Origin: Geobacter argillaceus
GTDB taxonomy: Bacteria > Desulfobacterota > Desulfuromonadia > Geobacterales > DSM-12255
Direction: 5' to 3'
Length of the DNA: 64,000 bases
Assembly: GCF_007830735.1 (NCBI RefSeq)
Contig: NZ_VLLN01000006.1
Location: 107,907-171,906, forward strand
Shown here: in pieces, positions 44,507 to 53,171 of the stretch
Numbering within the stretch: position 1 is the first letter of the stretch
How the letters are laid out: every line of letters starts with the position of its first letter
The notes under the pieces: model-generated
What the model saw: the letters and a program-made list of their open reading frames with translations, nothing else
What the model was told of the DNA's origin: nothing
Database searches by the model: none
Made by a program: the position numbers and the translations under genes

Positions 44507-46513
44507 TTACGGTATCATCCAGGTAAATACATATGCCTGTAAGTAGACAATTATACCGACAATCACGGTCAGGAACAGGGAGTGCTTCAAGGTGAAGCGG
44601 AACAGGGTCCCCTCCTCCCCCACCATGCCGGTGGCGGCAGTGGCGACCGCCAATGACTGGGGAGAGATCATCTTGCCCATGACCCCGCCGCTCGTGTTGG
44701 CCGCACCGGTCAGGATCGGGTTGATGCCGAGCTGCTCGGCGGTTGCCTTCTGCAGGCCGCCGAAGAGGACGTTGCTGGAGGTGTCGGAGCCGGTCAGGAA
44801 GACCCCCAGCCAGCCCAGGAACGGGGCGATGAACGGGAAGATGTGACCGGTCTTGGTGAAGACGAGCCCCAGACTGTTGGTCATGCCCGACGTATTCATG
44901 ACATAGGCGAGGCCGAGCACCGAGGCAACGGTGATCGCCGGAAAGCGCATGTCAAAGAGGGTCTTGCCGAGGATACTGACGGTATCGCCCATGCCGACAC
45001 CGCAGATGAGGGCGGAGAGGAAGGCGGCAATGAGGATGGCGGTGCCGGCCGCGGACATGAAGTTGAAGTTGTACTTTGCTGCCAGCTTGATCGGGAGCTG
45101 GTCCGCCAGCGCCTTGTCCAGCGGCTTCAGCTGGTCCTTGGCGAGCGCAGGCGCAGATGCGGAAGAGGCGACGGCCACGCCGGAAACGCCCTTGCCGGCC
45201 AGTGCACCGCCGTTCGCCAGCTCCTTGACCAGTTTCTGGATTTCGTCCCTCTTCTTGGCAACGGCATCGAACGCCTTGAGACGGTCGTCGGTCAGGACAG
45301 CACCCTGGCCGGCCAGCCGCTGCTCCACCGGAACGATCAGTTCTTCAACTCCTTTGAGTTCGGCCAGCCTTGCCGCGAGCCCGCTCAGCCGTGGGTCTGC
45401 CGGAGAGAGAAGCGCGAGTTGCCGGTCGACCTCGGCCTTGACCGCGGCTGCCTTCTTCAGGCCGTCTTCCGGCTTGGAAACCTTCTTCACGATACCGTTG
45501 TGGAGGCCGTCAACGGTAATGAGTACGGAGCTCTTGTCGAGGGACGCCTTGATCGAGGGGATTCCCCAGAGGAGCACCATGAGGGTGAGGGCGAGATAGG
45601 GGGCCCAGGCACGGAAGACCGCAGACGGTGCGTAGTGGTGCTGAGTCGCACCAGCGAATTCAGGCTCATGGTCGAAGGTCCAGATCGTCTTCGGATGCCA
45701 GACGCGGAGCAGAAGCACCAGGGCGACCATGGACGCAAGGGAGGAGATAATGTCGGGCAGGTAGGGGCCGAGATAGCTCGCCGTGGCCCACTGGGACACG
45801 GAAAAGGTGACGCCGCAGACGACGATGGCAGGGAGCACCTCCATAGTCTTCTTCCAGCCGACCATGATGAGGATAACGTAGAACGGGATGAACAGGGAGA
45901 TGAACGGCAGTTGGCGGCCGACCATGGTGGAGAGCTTCATCATCCCCGGATCGCCATACCCCATGACCCCGGCCAGGGCCACGACCGGAATGCCTATGGC
46001 GCCGAAGGCGACCGGAGCGGTATTGGCAACCAGGCAGACCCCTGCGGCGTAGAGGGGACGGAAACCGAGGCCGGCCAGGGTGGCGCCGGCAATGGCGACC
46101 GGCGTGCCGAATCCGGCCGCACCTTCGATGAAAGAGCCGAAGCAGAAGGCGATGAGGAGCGCCTGGAGACGGCGGTCAGAGGTCACCCCGGCCAGGGAGG
46201 CGCGGATGATCTCGAACTGCCCCCCCTTGACGGTGATATTGTAGAGAAAGATGGTGGTGACGACGATATAGAAGACCGGGAAGAGTCCGAAACCCGCCCC
46301 CTGAAGGGATGCCAGCCCGGCCAGCTTGGCGGGCATTCCCCAGATGCCGATGGCGATGGCGATGGCCGATGCGGCCGCAAGGGGACCTGCCTTGTGGGCC
46401 TTCATCTTCAGAATGGCGAGACAGACGAAAATAACGGCCAGGGGGACCGCGGCCACAAGGGCCGACAGCCCGAGACTACCTGCTACGGGTGTATAGGTTT
46501 GAATCCAGGGCAT
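44507..46513 (-). CDS. lldP: L-lactate permease with large insertion
   Basis: 668 residues from the ATG at 46513 (MPWIQTYTPVAGSLGLSALVA; AGGAG eight to nine bases upstream). Family features GSFIEGAAGFGTPVAIAGATLAGLGF, ANTAPVAFGAIGIPV and the C-terminal FLTGSDTSSNVLFGGLQ are intact. Usual LldP proteins have about 550 residues; the surplus is a hydrophilic segment (about 325-475) with a helical, Lys/Glu/Ala-rich part that may form a coiled coil, placed between two membrane helices. It imports lactate or glycolate. It heads the glcD-glcF-lldR operon. Confidence 0.93.
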   Translation of the reverse strand: MPWIQTYTPVAGSLGLSALVAAVPLAVIFVCLAILKMKAHKAGPLAAASAIAIAIGIWGMPAKLAGLASLQGAGFGLFPVFYIVVTTIFLYNITVKGGQFEIIRASLAGVTSDRRLQALLIAFCFGSFIEGAAGFGTPVAIAGATLAGLGFRPLYAAGVCLVANTAPVAFGAIGIPVVALAGVMGYGDPGMMKLSTMVGRQLPFISLFIPFYVILIMVGWKKTMEVLPAIVVCGVTFSVSQWATASYLGPYLPDIISSLASMVALVLLLRVWHPKTIWTFDHEPEFAGATQHHYAPSAVFRAWAPYLALTLMVLLWGIPSIKASLDKSSVLITVDGLHNGIVKKVSKPEDGLKKAAAVKAEVDRQLALLSPADPRLSGLAARLAELKGVEELIVPVEQRLAGQGAVLTDDRLKAFDAVAKKRDEIQKLVKELANGGALAGKGVSGVAVASSASAPALAKDQLKPLDKALADQLPIKLAAKYNFNFMSAAGTAILIAAFLSALICGVGMGDTVSILGKTLFDMRFPAITVASVLGLAYVMNTSGMTNSLGLVFTKTGHIFPFIAPFLGWLGVFLTGSDTSSNVLFGGLQKATAEQLGINPILTGAANTSGGVMGKMISPQSLAVATAATGMVGEEGTLFRFTLKHSLFLTVIVGIIVYLQAYVFTWMIP

Positions 46514-46627
46514 GACTCTTTCTCCTTTCTCAATGGGGGCGTGAACGTCTGCGGAAATAGATTTCGTTGCGCGTCTGTGCCGCGGGGCGTCAAAAACAAC
46601 GGCTGAATAAAATCGAGTTTTGCTAAC

Positions 46628-46666
46628 TTGTAATACCAATTAACTTATTTCGTTTATAGCTGTCAA
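46628..46666 (-). promoter_or_regulatory. lldP promoter and LldR-type operator 1
   Basis: Minus strand TTGACA (46666-46661), 17-base spacer, TTAATT (46643-46638). TTGTAATACCA (46628-46638) fits TNGTNNNACNA at every fixed base and overlaps the end of the -10. Confidence 0.65.
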
Positions 46667-46695
46667 CACATTTATTCAAATGCCGTAAATACCTG

Positions 46696-46747
46696 TTGAC
46701 AAGGGGCAAATAAATACTTTAGCCTAAGTTGTAATGTGGTTTTACAA
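46696..46747 (+). promoter_or_regulatory. lutC promoter region and LldR-type operator 2
   Basis: TTGACA at 46696-46701 with a poor -10 around 46719-46725. TGGTTTTACAA (46737-46747) is a second full match to TNGTNNNACNA, placed just downstream of where transcription should begin. The two operators are 109 bases apart centre to centre. Confidence 0.6.
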
Positions 46748-46944
46748 GTAAATTATCAGCGAAATGCGAGTCCGGTCAGCCCCGATAGGCCGTCAAGACA
46801 ATCGACTAACAACCAAACGGCTTTCCGCTATTGGCAAAAACATGGGTACAATGGAGTTGAACCGGTCACAATGTTTGTTGTTTGCCGCTCGGCTGCAGAG
46901 CGGTGATCAACGGATCACGGCAAAGAACAAGGAGGCGGGAACAT

Positions 46945-47499
46945 ATGTATGAACAATTCAGGGCACGGGCCGAGACGGTTGGGGCTGAAGTCCATCGCTT
47001 CAAGACCAGGGATGAGGCGCTCGACTTTGTTCTCCTATTCATCCGGAACGAAGGCATCCAGGATGCGCCTCAGTCCTGTGCGGTGTGGGCCGACGGCCCG
47101 TTTCTGAACGGTATTGACCGGGAGCAACTCAGGGGGAAGCTTCCCGGCCTGCGGTTCGATGTCAGTCGTGAAACAGCGGCCGATGCACGGATCGGCATCA
47201 GCGAGGCGGGGTTTGCCGTGACGGATACCGGCTCATTGGTGTCGGACCAGACCGATGTCAGCCAGCGGCTGGTATCCACGCTGCCGGCTATCCATATCGC
47301 CCTGATCGGCACGGACAGAATCCTGCCGGACAAGGCCGCACTCTTTACCAGGATTAACCCCGCAACCAGCAGGTACATCGCCTTTATCACCGGCCCGAGC
47401 AGGACGGCCGACATCGAGCGGGTACTCACCATTGGCGTGCATGGCCCGAAAAGGCTCGTGATCGTCTTTGTCGATGGGATGGGAGGGGTAAACATATGA
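46945..47499 (+). CDS. lutC: LutC/YkgG-type LUD-domain protein
   Basis: 184 residues from the ATG at 46945 (GGAGGCGGG upstream). LUD domain features: GISEAGFAVTDTGSLVSDQTDVSQRLVSTLPAIHIALIGTDRILPD and FITGPSRTADIERVLTIGVHGPKRLVIVFVDG. With LutA and LutB it forms the L-lactate:quinone oxidoreductase used when the flavin Lld enzyme is absent. Its stop overlaps the next start by four bases. Confidence 0.9.
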   Translation: MYEQFRARAETVGAEVHRFKTRDEALDFVLLFIRNEGIQDAPQSCAVWADGPFLNGIDREQLRGKLPGLRFDVSRETAADARIGISEAGFAVTDTGSLVSDQTDVSQRLVSTLPAIHIALIGTDRILPDKAALFTRINPATSRYIAFITGPSRTADIERVLTIGVHGPKRLVIVFVDGMGGVNI

Positions 47500-49631
47500 A
47501 GAGAGAGTTCAGGGAATCCATCGAGCGGGCCGTCAACGATGCAACGCTCACCGGGGCATTGGGGAAATTTTCCGAGGCCTACAAGGTCAACCGCGCCAAG
47601 GCCTACGAGGGGATCGACTTCGAAGCGCTCAGGGGCACCATTGCCGAGCGGAAGGCCTATGCCGCCTCACACCTGGATCTGATGGCGGCCACCTTCACCC
47701 GCAATGCCGAGGCGTTGGGCGCCAAGGTCTTTAGGAGCGACGATCCGGAGCAGGTCAAGGCGTACATCCTCAAGGTCGCCCGGGACAACGGTGTCAAGAC
47801 CGTGGTCAAGTCCAAGTCCATGGCCACCGAGGAGATCCATCTCAACGACTACCTGGAACAGAATGGCATCACGGTCGGCGAGACCGATCTGGGCGAATGG
47901 ATCATCCAGCTGGCCGGGCAGCGACCGTCCCACATGGTGATGCCCGCCATCCACATGACCAAGGAGGAGGTCGCCGACCTCTTCAGCAAGGAAGTCAACG
48001 AGCGCCTGACCACCGACATACCGCGACTGGTGGAGGTGGCCCGCAACGAGCTCCGTTCCAAATTCCTGGCAGCAGACATGGGCATTACCGGGGGCAATCT
48101 GGCCGTGGCCGAGACCGGCAGCATCGTGCTCGTCACCAACGAGGGAAACGCCCGGCTGGTCACCACCCTGCCGAAGATCCATATCGCCCTGGTCGGCATC
48201 GAAAAGTTCGTCGAGAAGTTCGAGGATGTGGCCCCGATCCTGACCGCCCTTCCCCGAAGCGCAACGGCCCAGCTGTTGACCAGCTACGTCTCGATCATCA
48301 CCGGCCCGACCCTGAACAGTGACGGCACCATGAAGGAGCTGCACATCATCCTGATGGACAACCGCCGGACCGAAATGGCCAATGACCCCAAGTTCAAGCA
48401 GGCGTTGCAGTGCATCCGCTGCGGCTCGTGCCTGAATGTCTGCCCGATCTTCCGCCTGGTGGGCGGCCACGTCTTTGGCAGCGTCTATACCGGCGGCATC
48501 GGTACCATTCTCACGGCCTGGTTCGATGAATTGAAAAAGTCGGAGGATATCCAGGGGCTCTGTATCCAGTGCGGCAACTGCAAGGATGTCTGTCCCGGCA
48601 AACTGGATATCCCCGAAATGATCATGGAAATCAGGCGCCGCCTGGTTAAGGAGCAGGGAGTCCCGCTGATCCAGAAGGCCATCTACAGCGTGGTGAACAA
48701 CCGCAGGCTCTTTCACTCGCTTTTGCGTGCCGCCTCGATCGCCGGCAAGCCCTTCGCATCGGGCAAGTTCCTGCGCCACCTGCCGCTGTTCCTGTCGGAG
48801 CTGACCGAGGGTCGCAGTCTGCCTGCCATTGCCGCAGAACCTTTCCGTGATCGTTTCAAGGGGATCAAGCAGCCGAAATGCACGGAAAAAGCCGCCTTTT
48901 ATGCCGGCTGCCTGATCGACTTCGCCTATCCTGAGATGGGCGAGGCGCTGGTCAAGATCCTCAACAAGGCCGGCATTGAGGTACTGTTCCCGGAGGAGCA
49001 GACCTGCTGCGGCGCCCCGGCACGTTACATCGGGGCCTATGAGGTCGCTGAAACGAATGCCATCGACAACATCAAGTCCCTCCTGAACGTGGAAGTGAAG
49101 TATGTCATCTCGGCCTGCCCGACCTGCGCCGTGGCGTTGGCGCACGAATTCATCAGTACCTTCGAGAGCCTCGGTCAGACCGAATGGATGCCCAAGGCAA
49201 AGGAGCTGGCCGCCAAAACCGTCGATTTCTCCACCCTGGTCAAGCAGTTGGTGGACGCAGGGCGTCTGTCGCTGAAAGACGGACAGAAACTGGGCACCAT
49301 AACCTATCACGATTCCTGCCACCTGAAGAGGACTCTGCACGTGGCCGAACAGCCGCGGGAGCTGCTGCAGAAGGCCGGGTACGAGCTGGCCGAGATGTTC
49401 GAATGCGATATGTGCTGCGGCATGGGCGGTTCGTACTCCCTCAAGCTGCCGGAGATATCGGCGCCGATTCTGCAGCGCAAGCTCCGGAACATAAAGAACA
49501 GCGGCGCACCGGTCGTGGCGATGGACTGCCCGGGGTGCGTCATGCAGATCAGAGGCGGTATGGATCAGGACGGTGCCTCAATCGATGTGCGGCATACTGT
49601 GGAGTTGCTGGCGGAGCGGTTGGAGGGGTAA
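47496..49631 (+). CDS. Fused LutB-LutA lactate oxidation iron-sulfur protein
   Basis: 711 residues. N-terminal LUD domain (about 60-290; AVAETGSIVLVTNEGNARLVTTLPKIHIALVGIEKFVE), two ferredoxin motifs (CIRCGSCLNVCPIF, CIQCGNCKDVCPG; about 308-370), and two Cys-rich CCG domains (EEQTCCGAPARYIG; FECDMCCGMGGSYSLKLPE ... MDCPGCVMQIRGG). In Bacillus and many others LutA (CCG domains) and LutB (LUD plus ferredoxin) are separate genes; here one polypeptide carries both. It should be the catalytic and electron-carrying core of L-lactate oxidation with LutC. Confidence 0.9.
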   Translation: MKREFRESIERAVNDATLTGALGKFSEAYKVNRAKAYEGIDFEALRGTIAERKAYAASHLDLMAATFTRNAEALGAKVFRSDDPEQVKAYILKVARDNGVKTVVKSKSMATEEIHLNDYLEQNGITVGETDLGEWIIQLAGQRPSHMVMPAIHMTKEEVADLFSKEVNERLTTDIPRLVEVARNELRSKFLAADMGITGGNLAVAETGSIVLVTNEGNARLVTTLPKIHIALVGIEKFVEKFEDVAPILTALPRSATAQLLTSYVSIITGPTLNSDGTMKELHIILMDNRRTEMANDPKFKQALQCIRCGSCLNVCPIFRLVGGHVFGSVYTGGIGTILTAWFDELKKSEDIQGLCIQCGNCKDVCPGKLDIPEMIMEIRRRLVKEQGVPLIQKAIYSVVNNRRLFHSLLRAASIAGKPFASGKFLRHLPLFLSELTEGRSLPAIAAEPFRDRFKGIKQPKCTEKAAFYAGCLIDFAYPEMGEALVKILNKAGIEVLFPEEQTCCGAPARYIGAYEVAETNAIDNIKSLLNVEVKYVISACPTCAVALAHEFISTFESLGQTEWMPKAKELAAKTVDFSTLVKQLVDAGRLSLKDGQKLGTITYHDSCHLKRTLHVAEQPRELLQKAGYELAEMFECDMCCGMGGSYSLKLPEISAPILQRKLRNIKNSGAPVVAMDCPGCVMQIRGGMDQDGASIDVRHTVELLAERLEG

Positions 49632-49648
49632 GCGGGAAGGATGTTACA

Positions 49649-50053
49649 TCAAGGCGCAATCAACCGCACCGTTGGAAAATAGGTGCGATAACGGGCGACA
49701 TCACGGGTCAGCAACGTCAGGCCAGCGACGGCTGCGTGGGCGCCGATGAAAAAATCCGGCAGGGGCGAGTTCCGGATCCCCCCCTGGCGACGGTATCGGA
49801 CAAAACACTTCCCCGCCAGAAAGGCCGCTTCCCACGGGATCTGCTGCCGTACGAACAAAACCATCGAGAGGATCTCCTCCAACTCCTCGATGCGGGCGAA
49901 ACCAATGGAAACCTCGGCGTAAATCACCGGGTTGATGATGAGTGGCAGCCGTTCCGCCTCCTCAGCCAGGCGGGCGGCGGACCACTCTCCCCACGTCGGG
50001 TCGTCTTCCAGCACGTCCAGGAGGACATTACTGTCCACCAGAATACCGCTCAT
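49649..50053 (-). CDS. vapC: PIN-domain toxin (VapC-like)
   Basis: 134 residues. Acidic active-site residues of the PIN nuclease fold are visible: Asp in ILVDSNVLLDVLED, Glu in VIYAEVSIGF, and Asp in SPLPDFFIGAHAAV with a later Asp in LTRDVARY. It is a probable RNase toxin. It overlaps the upstream antitoxin gene by four bases (ATGA). Confidence 0.9.
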   Translation of the reverse strand: MSGILVDSNVLLDVLEDDPTWGEWSAARLAEEAERLPLIINPVIYAEVSIGFARIEELEEILSMVLFVRQQIPWEAAFLAGKCFVRYRRQGGIRNSPLPDFFIGAHAAVAGLTLLTRDVARYRTYFPTVRLIAP

Positions 50054-50280
50054 TCATCCCCTCGGGTCAGCGCCATGATTTCATCAGTGCTCATGCGGAC
50101 CGTTGCCTTGCCCCGCAATGCCTCCACCAGTCGCTTGCCGCGCGATTCTTTACTGTCGGCCTTGCGCAGCACGACACTATTTCCCTCAATCACGAACTCG
50201 ACTTCGGAATGCGGAAAGAGCCCCAGCTTGTGCCGTACATCCCTAGGAATCGTCACTTGTCCCTTGCTGGTCAGTTTCAT
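50050..50280 (-). CDS. vapB: AbrB/MazE-type antitoxin
   Basis: 76 residues from the ATG at 50280, which has GGAGGG seven bases upstream. MKLTSKGQVTIPRDVRHKLGLFPHSEVEFVIEGNSVVLRK is the swapped-hairpin AbrB DNA-binding domain; the rest is the toxin-binding tail. The gene is translationally coupled to vapC. Confidence 0.9.
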   Translation of the reverse strand: MKLTSKGQVTIPRDVRHKLGLFPHSEVEFVIEGNSVVLRKADSKESRGKRLVEALRGKATVRMSTDEIMALTRGDE

Positions 50281-50287
50281 AGGTACC

Positions 50288-50337
50288 CTCCAAATGTAAT
50301 ACTTGTACAAGTATTACATTTGGAGATAATTTGTCAA
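50288..50337 (-). promoter_or_regulatory. vapBC promoter with 38-bp perfect palindrome
   Basis: Bases 50288-50325 form an uninterrupted palindrome with left arm CTCCAAATGTAATACTTGT. It covers the vapB ribosome site and the -10 region; TTGACA lies at 50337-50332 and AATACT with an upstream TG at 50315-50310, on the minus strand. Confidence 0.75.
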
Positions 50338-50385
50338 GCAGGGTAATAGATACCGCGGATACTTTGCCAGGACGGGGAAGAAGCC

Positions 50386-50446
50386 AATAAGGGGACAGGC
50401 TGCTTATTGTTCCCTTTGCGTCTCAATTGTTGCCTGCCCCCTTATT
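50386..50446. repeat. REP-like inverted repeat
   Basis: AATAAGGGGACAGGC (50386-50400) and GCCTGCCCCCTTATT (50432-50446) match as inverted repeats at 14 of 15 bases, with 31 bases between. It ends immediately after the stop of the small membrane protein gene and may end its transcript. Confidence 0.6.
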
Positions 50447-50752
50447 CTATTTGGAAATCCGGTCGTAAATACCTAATGCTCGTTTACGAGCGTATCCAGC
50501 GACCCCAAGCGGGACAAAGTACAGAATGGCAAATTTGAAAACATCTATCCACGTGATACGCGTAAATATTCCAGAAACACGGAGCATGGTTTGGCTCGTT
50601 CCAAGAAGTGAGGCTATGAATGCGCTTAACGGAACGACCAAGACTCCAAGGAAGGTGGCCGAAAAAATACCAGTAGAGATCGTCATGAGTTGGTCAGCAT
50701 GTTTCTCTTGGGCTTTTGTCGATCTGTCTTTTAGTTCCATTAGTATATCCAT
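50447..50752 (-). CDS. Small membrane protein of unknown function, 101 aa
   Basis: Not recognised. Two hydrophobic segments (about 26-50, ISTGIFSATFLGVLVVPLSAFIASLL; and 70-86, VFKFAILYFVPLGVAGYA) with a charged N-terminus and a basic C-terminus (RKRALGIYDRISK). GGAG lies just before the ATG at 50752. No partner gene is apparent; the REP-like repeat is directly downstream. Confidence 0.6.
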   Translation of the reverse strand: MDILMELKDRSTKAQEKHADQLMTISTGIFSATFLGVLVVPLSAFIASLLGTSQTMLRVSGIFTRITWIDVFKFAILYFVPLGVAGYARKRALGIYDRISK

Positions 50753-50822
50753 ATCTCCGGAGTAAATATGACTTTCTTGGAAACGGAGGCCCGTCTGTTT
50801 TCAGCAACCGGCAGATCGCGGA

Positions 50823-51743
50823 TCAGACGCGCAAAGCACCGATCAGCTCCCGAACATCAGCTATGCCATTCTCCACCAGCCACGACTCCATCCCCTCGGC
50901 GATCTCCTGGGCTGCGGAGGGATTGAGGAAGTTGGCGGTGCCGACCTGGACGGCGCTGGCGCCGGCCAGCATAAACTCCAGGGCGTCGGTGGCGTTCATG
51001 ATGCCGCCAATGCCGATGAGCGGCACATCCACTGCCCTTGACACCTGCCAGACCATCCGCAGGGCCACCGGCTTGATGGCCGGCCCGGAGAGCCCGCCAG
51101 TGACGTTGGCCAGGATCGGCCGCCGCTTGGCCAGGTCGATGGCCATGCCGGTCAGGGTGTTGATCAGGGAGAGGGCCTCGGCCCCGGCATCCACGCAGGC
51201 CCTCGCCATGGCGACGATGTCGGTGACGTTGGGGGAGAGCTTGACGATGAGCGGCTTGATGGTCGAATCCCGCACCAGCTTGACCACCTCATAAGCGGCG
51301 GCAGGATCGGTGCCGAAGACGATCCCCCCCTGCTTCACGTTGGGACAGGAGATGTTCACCTCGATGCCGGCCACCTCGGGAATGGCGTCGATCCGCTCGG
51401 CCAGTTCGCCGTACTCCTCCAGGGAGTTGCCGTAAAGGTTGACGATCACCGGGGTGTCCACACTCCTGAGGAACGGCAGTTTCTCCTCGATAAAGGCGTC
51501 GATCCCCACGTTCTGCAGCCCGATGGCGTTCAGCATGCCGCCCGGCGTCTCCACGATCCGCGGGGTCGGGTTGCCGGCCTTGGGCTTCAGGGAGAGCCCC
51601 TTGGTGATCATGGCGCCGATCCGCTCCAGGTCCAGGTAATCGGCGAACTCCCGGCCATAGCCGAAGGTACCGGACGCGGTCATGACCGGATTGCGCAACG
51701 TGATTCCCGCTATATCCACCGACATGTTCGGTTTCGTCGCCAT
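50823..51743 (-). CDS. pyrD: Dihydroorotate dehydrogenase, catalytic subunit
   Basis: 306 residues from the ATG at 51743, which shares one base with the pyrK stop; GGGAGG is upstream. Class 1B signatures: [45 protein letters not shown] with the catalytic Cys, and [29 protein letters not shown]. Works with PyrK to make orotate using NAD. Confidence 0.95.
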   Translation of the reverse strand: MATKPNMSVDIAGITLRNPVMTASGTFGYGREFADYLDLERIGAMITKGLSLKPKAGNPTPRIVETPGGMLNAIGLQNVGIDAFIEEKLPFLRSVDTPVIVNLYGNSLEEYGELAERIDAIPEVAGIEVNISCPNVKQGGIVFGTDPAAAYEVVKLVRDSTIKPLIVKLSPNVTDIVAMARACVDAGAEALSLINTLTGMAIDLAKRRPILANVTGGLSGPAIKPVALRMVWQVSRAVDVPLIGIGGIMNATDALEFMLAGASAVQVGTANFLNPSAAQEIAEGMESWLVENGIADVRELIGALRV

Positions 51744-52564
51744 TACCGGACCTCCCACTGCAGTTCTTGATAGTCGAACACCGGCCCGTCCTTGCAGACA
51801 CAGCGGTAGTCCGGGGTTTCGGCGGAATGGCCCTTCCCCGGCACCACGCACCCGAGACAGGCCCCCATGCCGCAGGCCATGTAGGCCTCCAGCGACATCT
51901 GGCAGGGAATCTGCTGCGCCGCGGCGATCCGGGCAACGGCCTGGAGCATCGGCATCGGCCCGCAGGCGAAGAGCTGCTTCGCACCGCTGCCACCGGCAAG
52001 ATACCGGGTCAGGACCTCGGTCACCAGTCCCCGGTCGCCCAGGGTTCCGTCATCGGTGGCCACGTAGGTCTCCACCCCCAGCCGCTCGAATTCGGTAATG
52101 CAGAGGACGTCCTCCTTGGTCCGGCCGCCGGCGAAGAGACGGACTTTTGCCGTCTTCACCAGTTCGCGGGCCAGGAAGTAGAGCGGCGCCAGACCGACCC
52201 CGCCCCCGACCAGCACCTTGTCCTCTCCGGCCGGCCCGAGATCGAACCCGTTGCCCAGCGGTGCCAGGATCTCCAGATGGTCCCCCTGGTGCAGGTCGGC
52301 CAGCATAGCGGTCCCCTTCCCCACCACCCGGTAGAGGATCTCCAGAAAGGTCTGCCTGCCACAGTCGGTATACGGGGTGGCAAAAGAGCCCAGATCGTAG
52401 ATGCCAAACGGCCTCCTGAGAAGCGGATCAATCGCCCCGTTCACCCGTACCATGACGAACTGGCCCGGCCGGGCGTCCAGGACTGCCGGCGGGGCAGTCA
52501 TCCGCATCCGGTAGTAACCGGGCGAAACCTCGACATTGCTTATCACCTGTGCCTTAAACTGCAT
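51743..52564 (-). CDS. pyrK: Dihydroorotate dehydrogenase electron transfer subunit
   Basis: 273 residues from the ATG at 52564. FAD domain [11 protein letters not shown] domain [18 protein letters not shown], and the 2Fe-2S motif [27 protein letters not shown] at the C-terminus. Its start overlaps the end of rimI by 11 bases, so it is co-transcribed with it. Confidence 0.95.
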   Translation of the reverse strand: MQFKAQVISNVEVSPGYYRMRMTAPPAVLDARPGQFVMVRVNGAIDPLLRRPFGIYDLGSFATPYTDCGRQTFLEILYRVVGKGTAMLADLHQGDHLEILAPLGNGFDLGPAGEDKVLVGGGVGLAPLYFLARELVKTAKVRLFAGGRTKEDVLCITEFERLGVETYVATDDGTLGDRGLVTEVLTRYLAGGSGAKQLFACGPMPMLQAVARIAAAQQIPCQMSLEAYMACGMGACLGCVVPGKGHSAETPDYRCVCKDGPVFDYQELQWEVR

Positions 52565-53036
52565 GGTTATCTCCGTGCTGCGCAAAAATATATTCCATCA
52601 ACAGGGCATCCTCGCCGTTTTCATAGTACCGGCGCCGGGTGCCGGTCCCGACAAAGCCGAGCCGCCGGTAGAGGCCGATGGCCGCCTCGTTGGAAACCCG
52701 TACCTCCAGCGAGACAAATGCTGCCCCGGCATCACGGCAATCGGCGATGACCCGCTCCACGAGCAGTTTTCCAACCCCGAGCCCCCTGAACGCGGGATGG
52801 ACCGCCACGTTCATGATGTGGCCCTCGTCCAGGACCAGCACGGGACAGATGTACCCTGCGACCCGGCCATCGGCGAAGAAGGCGGTGAGCGGAAAGGCAT
52901 GCGGTGAAATCAGTTCGGCCTGGAAATGCTCCCTCAACCAGGGTCTGGGATAGGAGGAGTTTTCGATGGCGAGAACCTCGTCCATATCCGATTCGACCAT
53001 CGGGCAGATCGCTATTTCATCCAGGGAGGTTCCCAT
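52554..53036 (-). CDS. rimI: Ribosomal-protein-S18-alanine N-acetyltransferase family protein
   Basis: 160 residues, GNAT fold: VAGYICPVLVLDEGHIMNVAVHPAFRGLGVGKLLVERVIADCRDAGAAFVSLEVRVSNEAAIGLYRRLGF. RimI acetylates the N-terminal alanine of S18; many relatives have other targets. No Shine-Dalgarno site precedes the ATG and a promoter -10 ends nine bases before it. Confidence 0.85.
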   Translation of the reverse strand: MGTSLDEIAICPMVESDMDEVLAIENSSYPRPWLREHFQAELISPHAFPLTAFFADGRVAGYICPVLVLDEGHIMNVAVHPAFRGLGVGKLLVERVIADCRDAGAAFVSLEVRVSNEAAIGLYRRLGFVGTGTRRRYYENGEDALLMEYIFAQHGDNHAV

Positions 53037-53045
53037 TGCCGCCGC

Positions 53046-53074
53046 ATATTAGGGAAACGGAAAAACCTTGTAAA
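53046..53074 (-). promoter_or_regulatory. Promoter of rimI-pyrK-pyrD
   Basis: Minus strand TTTACA (53074-53069), 17-base spacer, TAATAT (53051-53046). The start codon is only nine bases beyond, so the transcript would be leaderless or nearly so. Confidence 0.6.
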
Positions 53075-53110
53075 CACCTTTTTTCATGCAGTTGGGCGCC
53101 ACAGTATGGT

Positions 53111-53139
53111 TTGACATTTCCCAAAGGATGCCGTATATT
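53111..53139 (+). promoter_or_regulatory. purM promoter
   Basis: TTGACA (53111-53116), 17-base spacer, TATATT (53134-53139), 33 bases before the purM start. Confidence 0.75.
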
Positions 53140-53171
53140 TCTCCGTCCTTCAGGACAAAAGGAGAGGTAAC

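Noticed and set aside
44843..46606. A 587-codon open frame antisense to lldP
   Set aside because: It mirrors the real gene, is full of Gly/Arg/Asp/His repeats typical of GC-rich antisense translation, and has no ribosome site or family resemblance.
47667..49340. A 557-codon open frame antisense to the fused lutB-lutA gene
   Set aside because: Same reason: composition of an antisense shadow, while the plus strand has clear ferredoxin and CCG motifs.
50387..50446. CRISPR repeat
   Set aside because: A single inverted pair with one gap, not a direct-repeat array; no array was seen anywhere in the window.
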